The notes under the pieces: generated by a model
What the model was told of the DNA's origin: nothing
Database searches by the model: none
What the model saw: only the letters and a program-made list of their open reading frames with translations
NCBI GenBank assembly: GCA_021810175.1
Contig: JAJZJJ010000103.1
Coordinates: 1 to 8,179, forward strand
Reading direction: 5' to 3'
From: Acidobacteriota bacterium
GTDB taxonomy: Bacteria; Acidobacteriota; Terriglobia; Terriglobales; Acidobacteriaceae
DNA: 8,179 nt
Made by a program: the position numbers and the translations under genes
Part shown: one piece after another, positions 5,655 to 8,179 of the stretch
How positions within the stretch are numbered: position 1 is the stretch's first letter
Layout: every line of letters begins with the position of its first letter

Positions 5655-6782
5655 CTACAGCGCCTTCATCCCCGCCGAGGTATAAATCTGCGACATCAGC
5701 ATCATGTCGCGCAGCCCTTCCTGGCCATCGGTTTTGGGCTCCTCTCTGTTCCACACGCAGTGCGCGAAGTAGTCCGCCTGAGTGGTGAAATCCACCGGAT
5801 CGCGCCGGACCTCCGGCTCGTCGATCCTCTGCCCGTTGGCAAGCTGCGCCTTCAGGTGCATGCCGTCGTAGCTGAACGCCGGATTCATCTCGATGGTGCC
5901 CTTCGAGCCATACACCCGGAAGAAGTTCATCCCATTCGCCCCATAAGTCGTGCTGCAGCTGGAGAGCGCGCCGGAAGGAAACCGCATGTTCCACGCATCG
6001 TTCTCCTCTATCTGCTTAAACCGGCCATCCTGATCGATTACCGATGAGTAGCCGCGAATCTCCACCGGTTCTTCTGCGGTCAGATAGCGCGAAGCATTCA
6101 GCGCGTAGATGCCCACATCCAGCAGCGGACCGCCGCCGGAGAGTTTCCGGTCCAGACGCCATTCCGGCAGCCGGACTCCGTCCAGCACAAACGTCGGCTG
6201 AATATTGAATCCGAATGCGCTCTCGATCCCCTGCACTTTCCCAATCTGCCCGGAACGAATCAGGTGCATGGCCTTCAAATGCAGGGTGTTGTACTGGCAG
6301 CGGTAAGCAATCATCAGCCGGACATTGTGCTTCTGGCAGGCCTCGATCATCTTCCGGCAATCCTCGACGCTGGTGGCCATGGGCTTCTCGCACAGCACAT
6401 GCTTGCCCGCCTTCGCCGCGCGAATCGTGTACTCGGCGTGCATCGAATTCGGCAGCGCGATATAGACCCCGTCAATCGCCGGATTCCGCGCAATCTCGTC
6501 GAACTCCGTGTAGTCGTAAATGGCGCCCCCGGGCAGGTTGTACATGGCGGCCTGCCGCGAGGCCTTTTCGTGATGCCCGCTCACCAGAGCCGTCAGCTTG
6601 CCCGTCCTCGACACGTCCACGCCCGGCATAAAGTGGCCCATCGAGATGCGCCCCAGTCCCACAATGCACCAGCCGAATTTGCGCTGCGAAGAGCTGTGAT
6701 TCTGCGCTTTGGCGGCAGGCAGCGCGCTGGCCAGCGCGGCCATCGAGCCGAGACGGGAAAAATCGCGGCGGGTCAGTTTCAT
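5655..6782 (-). CDS. Tat-exported Gfo/Idh/MocA family oxidoreductase (GFOR-like)
   Basis: This is an NAD(P)-dependent sugar or sugar-derivative oxidoreductase of 375 residues; the substrate is unknown. A twin-arginine signal TRRDFSRLG (4-12), a small-residue hydrophobic stretch and a likely cleavage after AKA (24-26) point to export, folded with cofactor, to the periplasm. The Rossmann turn GLGRIS is at 42-47. The family CEKP motif is at 131-134, with the lysine expected at the active site. GGGPLLDVGIYALNASRYL at 216-234 closely resembles Zymomonas glucose-fructose oxidoreductase, including the tyrosine (226) in the catalytic region. Start ATG 6782 has a strong GGAGGA 7 nt upstream; the frame is open further but those residues are not family-like. 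It is monocistronic, converges on dnaA and is divergent from moaC. Such exported paralogues are frequent in Acidobacteriota and Planctomycetes. Confidence 0.92.
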   Translation of the reverse strand: MKLTRRDFSRLGSMAALASALPAAKAQNHSSSQRKFGWCIVGLGRISMGHFMPGVDVSRTGKLTALVSGHHEKASRQAAMYNLPGGAIYDYTEFDEIARNPAIDGVYIALPNSMHAEYTIRAAKAGKHVLCEKPMATSVEDCRKMIEACQKHNVRLMIAYRCQYNTLHLKAMHLIRSGQIGKVQGIESAFGFNIQPTFVLDGVRLPEWRLDRKLSGGGPLLDVGIYALNASRYLTAEEPVEIRGYSSVIDQDGRFKQIEENDAWNMRFPSGALSSCSTTYGANGMNFFRVYGSKGTIEMNPAFSYDGMHLKAQLANGQRIDEPEVRRDPVDFTTQADYFAHCVWNREEPKTDGQEGLRDMMLMSQIYTSAGMKAL

Positions 6783-6802
6783 GCGGAAATCCTCCGCTGG
6801 CC

Positions 6803-6808
6803 ATTGTA
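6803..6808 (-). promoter_or_regulatory. Candidate -10 box for the oxidoreductase gene
   Basis: On the minus strand TACAAT (6808-6803) matches TATAAT at 5 of 6 positions. I see no good -35. Transcription would start about 14 nt before ATG 6782, right at the GGAGGA site. That site is itself flanked by GCGG and CCGC, which could form a small hairpin over it. Confidence 0.3.
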
Positions 6809-6879
6809 GAGCCTGCCTCCACCGCCTCGCCCGCGCCGGCCATATCTCCGCATGACCCATGCGCTGTACTCTGGAGGGC

Positions 6880-7356
6880 ATGGGCAAGCTGTCGCATTTC
6901 GACGAGGCGGGTTCGGCGCGCATGGTGGACGTCAGCGCCAAAGCCGCAACCCGCCGCGAAGCCGAGGCCTCGGTCTTCGTCTCCATGAGCCAGGAGGCGC
7001 TCCAGGCGCTGCCGCACAACCCCAAGGGCAATCCGCTGGAAGTGGCGCGCTTCGCCGGCATCCAGGCGGCCAAGCGAACCTCCGAGCTGATCCCCATGTG
7101 CCACCCGCTTCCGCTCACCTTCGTCGACGTCCAGGCGGAGATCGCCCCGGACGGCATCGCCATCCGCGCCACCGCCGCTACCACCGCGCAGACCGGCGTG
7201 GAGATGGAGGCCATGACAGCCGCCTCCGTCGCTGCCCTCACCGTCTACGACATGTGCAAGGCCGTCGACAAATCCATCGTCATTCGCGACCTCCAGCTGG
7301 AGCGCAAAACCGGCGGCAAAAGCGGCACTTACCAGCGGGCAAAAGCGGCCCGCTGA
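6880..7356 (+). CDS. moaC: Cyclic pyranopterin monophosphate synthase MoaC
   Basis: MoaC converts the cyclic GTP-derived product of MoaA into cyclic pyranopterin monophosphate, the first stable precursor of the molybdenum cofactor. The product has 158 residues, close to the E. coli protein (161). It matches end to end: SHFDEAGSARMVDVSAKA at 5-22, AGIQAAKRTSELIPMCHPL at 59-77, GVEMEAMTAASVAALTVYDM at 106-125, CKAVDK at 126-131 and KTGGKSG at 143-149. Residues matching the known active site are present (K49, H75, D124, K127). I chose ATG 6880 because MGKLSHFDEAG aligns with the family start; GGAGG lies unusually close (about 2 nt). An in-frame ATG at 6859 would add seven residues. No other moa gene is adjacent. 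rnpB follows 35 nt after the stop. Confidence 0.96.
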   Translation: MGKLSHFDEAGSARMVDVSAKAATRREAEASVFVSMSQEALQALPHNPKGNPLEVARFAGIQAAKRTSELIPMCHPLPLTFVDVQAEIAPDGIAIRATAATTAQTGVEMEAMTAASVAALTVYDMCKAVDKSIVIRDLQLERKTGGKSGTYQRAKAAR

Positions 7357-7379
7357 ATCTGTAACCGCCGCAACCGGGT

Positions 7380-7385
7380 TATCAT
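7380..7385 (+). promoter_or_regulatory. Candidate -10 box of rnpB
   Basis: TATCAT matches TATAAT at 5 of 6 positions and lies 7 nt before the first paired base of the RNase P RNA, the expected distance to a start site near 7391-7393. The -35 region falls at the moaC stop and shows no good match. Confidence 0.45.
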
Positions 7386-7390
7386 CAAGT

Positions 7391-7850
7391 CAGCAGGCAG
7401 GCTGGACGGCCGCTGCCGGAAAATCGAGGCCCCGTATGGCGAAAGCCGGACGGGGACCGGCGAATCCGGTGGAGGAAAGTCCGGACTCCACAGGGCAGTG
7501 TGCCGGATAACGTCCGGGACCTGAGCGTCAAGGCTCAGGGACGGCTAGTGCCACAGAGAACATACCGCCCGCGCCTCGTAAGAGACGCAGGTAAGGGTGA
7601 AAAGGTGCGGTAAGAGCGCACCGCTCCGGCGGTAACGGCGGAGGCAGGGTAAACCCCACACGGAGCAAGACCAAATAGGGAACAAGCGGCCAGTAATGTC
7701 CGCCCGTGCCGGCCCGGTGCGGCAACCCAGATGGGCGTCCGGGAAACCGGGCGGAAGTTCCGGGTAGGTCGCTGGAGCGTGCGCAGTAATGCGCCGCCAA
7801 GAGGAATGGCCGTCCTCGACAGAATCCGGCTTACAGGCCTGTCTGCCAGT
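7391..7850 (+). ncRNA. rnpB: RNase P RNA (bacterial type A)
   Basis: This is the catalytic RNA that cleaves 5' leaders from precursor tRNAs, with RnpA as its protein partner. The ends are set by helix P1: GCAGGCAGGC (7393-7402) pairs over ten positions (one G·U) with GCCTGTCTGC (7837-7846). Conserved core blocks occur in order: GAGGAAAGTCC (7472-7482), the CAGGGCAGTGTGCC region, the L15 loop GGTAAACCCC (7648-7657) whose GGT binds the tRNA CCA end, GGAGCAAGACCAAATAGGG ending at 7680, and the ACAGAATCCGGCTTA block at 7819-7833. The length (about 460 nt) is somewhat above the E. coli RNA (377 nt), with extra sequence in the peripheral helices. The exact ends are good to a few nucleotides. No real protein is encoded in this stretch. 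Confidence 0.97.
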
Positions 7851-7855
7851 CATGG

Positions 7856-7890
7856 GGCTCCGCCGATCCGAAAAGGACCGGCGGAGCCTT
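7856..7890 (+). terminator. rnpB terminator hairpin
   Basis: GGCTCCGCCG (7856-7865) pairs perfectly with CGGCGGAGCC (7879-7888). After one A·C mismatch the stem continues with TCC/GGA and closes on a GAAAA loop. The tail TTCAGCTTTT is only partly T-rich. It sits just after the RNase P RNA and just before the converging thiL stop, so it probably ends rnpB and may help end thiL transcripts. Confidence 0.75.
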
Positions 7891-8179
7891 CAGCTTTTCC
7901 GCCGAAAATGCTCCCATCCCCGCGCCTCCACCGGAACCCTCCGCCCATCCGCCATGCACAGCTCAATCAGCGCCCGCCTCGCGGACGCCTTCCGCATCGT
8001 CCCGATCCGCCGCACCGGAACCCCGCCAATGCTGCGCGGCACCCGAGCCGCAGCCGGCGCGGTAAACAGCAGTTCGTAATCCTCGCCGCCATGCAGCGCC
8101 AGTTCCAGCGCGGAGGTCGTCCGTCCCGATCCTTCCGCTTCCATCGCCAGCGGATGAACCGGCAGCGCGGACGCTTCCA
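7890..8179 (-). CDS. thiL: Thiamine-monophosphate kinase ThiL, C-terminal part
   Basis: ThiL phosphorylates thiamine monophosphate with ATP to give thiamine diphosphate, the last step of cofactor synthesis. The gene enters from the right edge in mid-frame; the last 95 codons are present. Clear family marks are ASALPVHPLA, followed about 16 residues later by ALELALHGGEDYELLFT, the C-terminal ThiL signature, and a terminal segment GVPVRRIGTM ending in ARGWEHF, close to the usual GWDHF-type end. An internal ATG at 8144 is not the true start because the ThiL match continues upstream of it. The stop TGA (7892-7890) abuts the rnpB terminator hairpin. No thi operon neighbours are visible. Confidence 0.92.
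   Translation of the reverse strand, partial: EASALPVHPLAMEAEGSGRTTSALELALHGGEDYELLFTAPAAARVPRSIGGVPVRRIGTMRKASARRALIELCMADGRRVPVEARGWEHFRRKS

Noticed and set aside
6859..6879. Earlier ATG for moaC
   Set aside because: It lacks a ribosome binding site, and the extra seven residues fall outside the conserved MoaC start.
6783..7241. N-terminal extension of the oxidoreductase
   Set aside because: The frame is open but antisense to moaC. ATG 6782 has a strong ribosome binding site and begins a textbook Tat signal.
7528..8079. Open frames on both strands over rnpB and the adjoining thiL end
   Set aside because: The sequence is clearly RNase P RNA followed by the thiL 3' end; these frames have no protein likeness.

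Overview
The window holds ordinary chromosomal housekeeping genes from a GC-rich, Gram-negative-type bacterium. YidC has a large periplasmic domain, and one enzyme carries a Tat export signal. The protein sequences, the Tat-exported Gfo/Idh/MocA oxidoreductase and the gene order suggest Acidobacteriota (Bryobacter/Solibacter-like). That is an inference from memory; no database was searched. I see no insertion sequence, phage gene, CRISPR array, tRNA or other sign of horizontal transfer.

Region 1 (1-3648, minus strand) is the classical origin-side cluster, read right to left: rpmH (L34), rnpA (RNase P protein), yidD, yidC (membrane insertase), jag/khpB (KH-R3H RNA-binding protein) and the start of mnmE (tRNA modification GTPase, cut by the window edge). 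These genes are close together or overlapping and are probably one operon. They link ribosome and RNase P supply, membrane protein insertion and tRNA modification.

Region 2 (3649-4130) is the divergent gap between rpmH and dnaA. It has plausible divergent promoters and a roughly 200-nt dnaA leader with several strong inverted repeats. The most striking is a nested 7+5+7 bp element at 4020-4083, followed by a sequence that could mask the dnaA ribosome binding site. I see no convincing array of DnaA boxes.

Region 3 (4131-5654) is a complete dnaA ending in a strong bidirectional terminator. dnaN does not follow.

Region 4 (5655-7356) has a Tat-exported GFOR-like oxidoreductase (minus) divergent from moaC (molybdopterin biosynthesis, plus).

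Region 5 (7357-8179) has a complete type A RNase P RNA gene (rnpB) with a likely -10 box and a terminator hairpin. It converges on the 3' end of thiL (thiamine-monophosphate kinase), cut by the right edge. Both RNase P subunits are therefore encoded within about 4 kb.

I did not find a clear new multi-gene system. The best candidate for something undescribed is the structured dnaA leader. Smaller oddities are the missing groove arginine in YidC and the degenerate KH loop in Jag.
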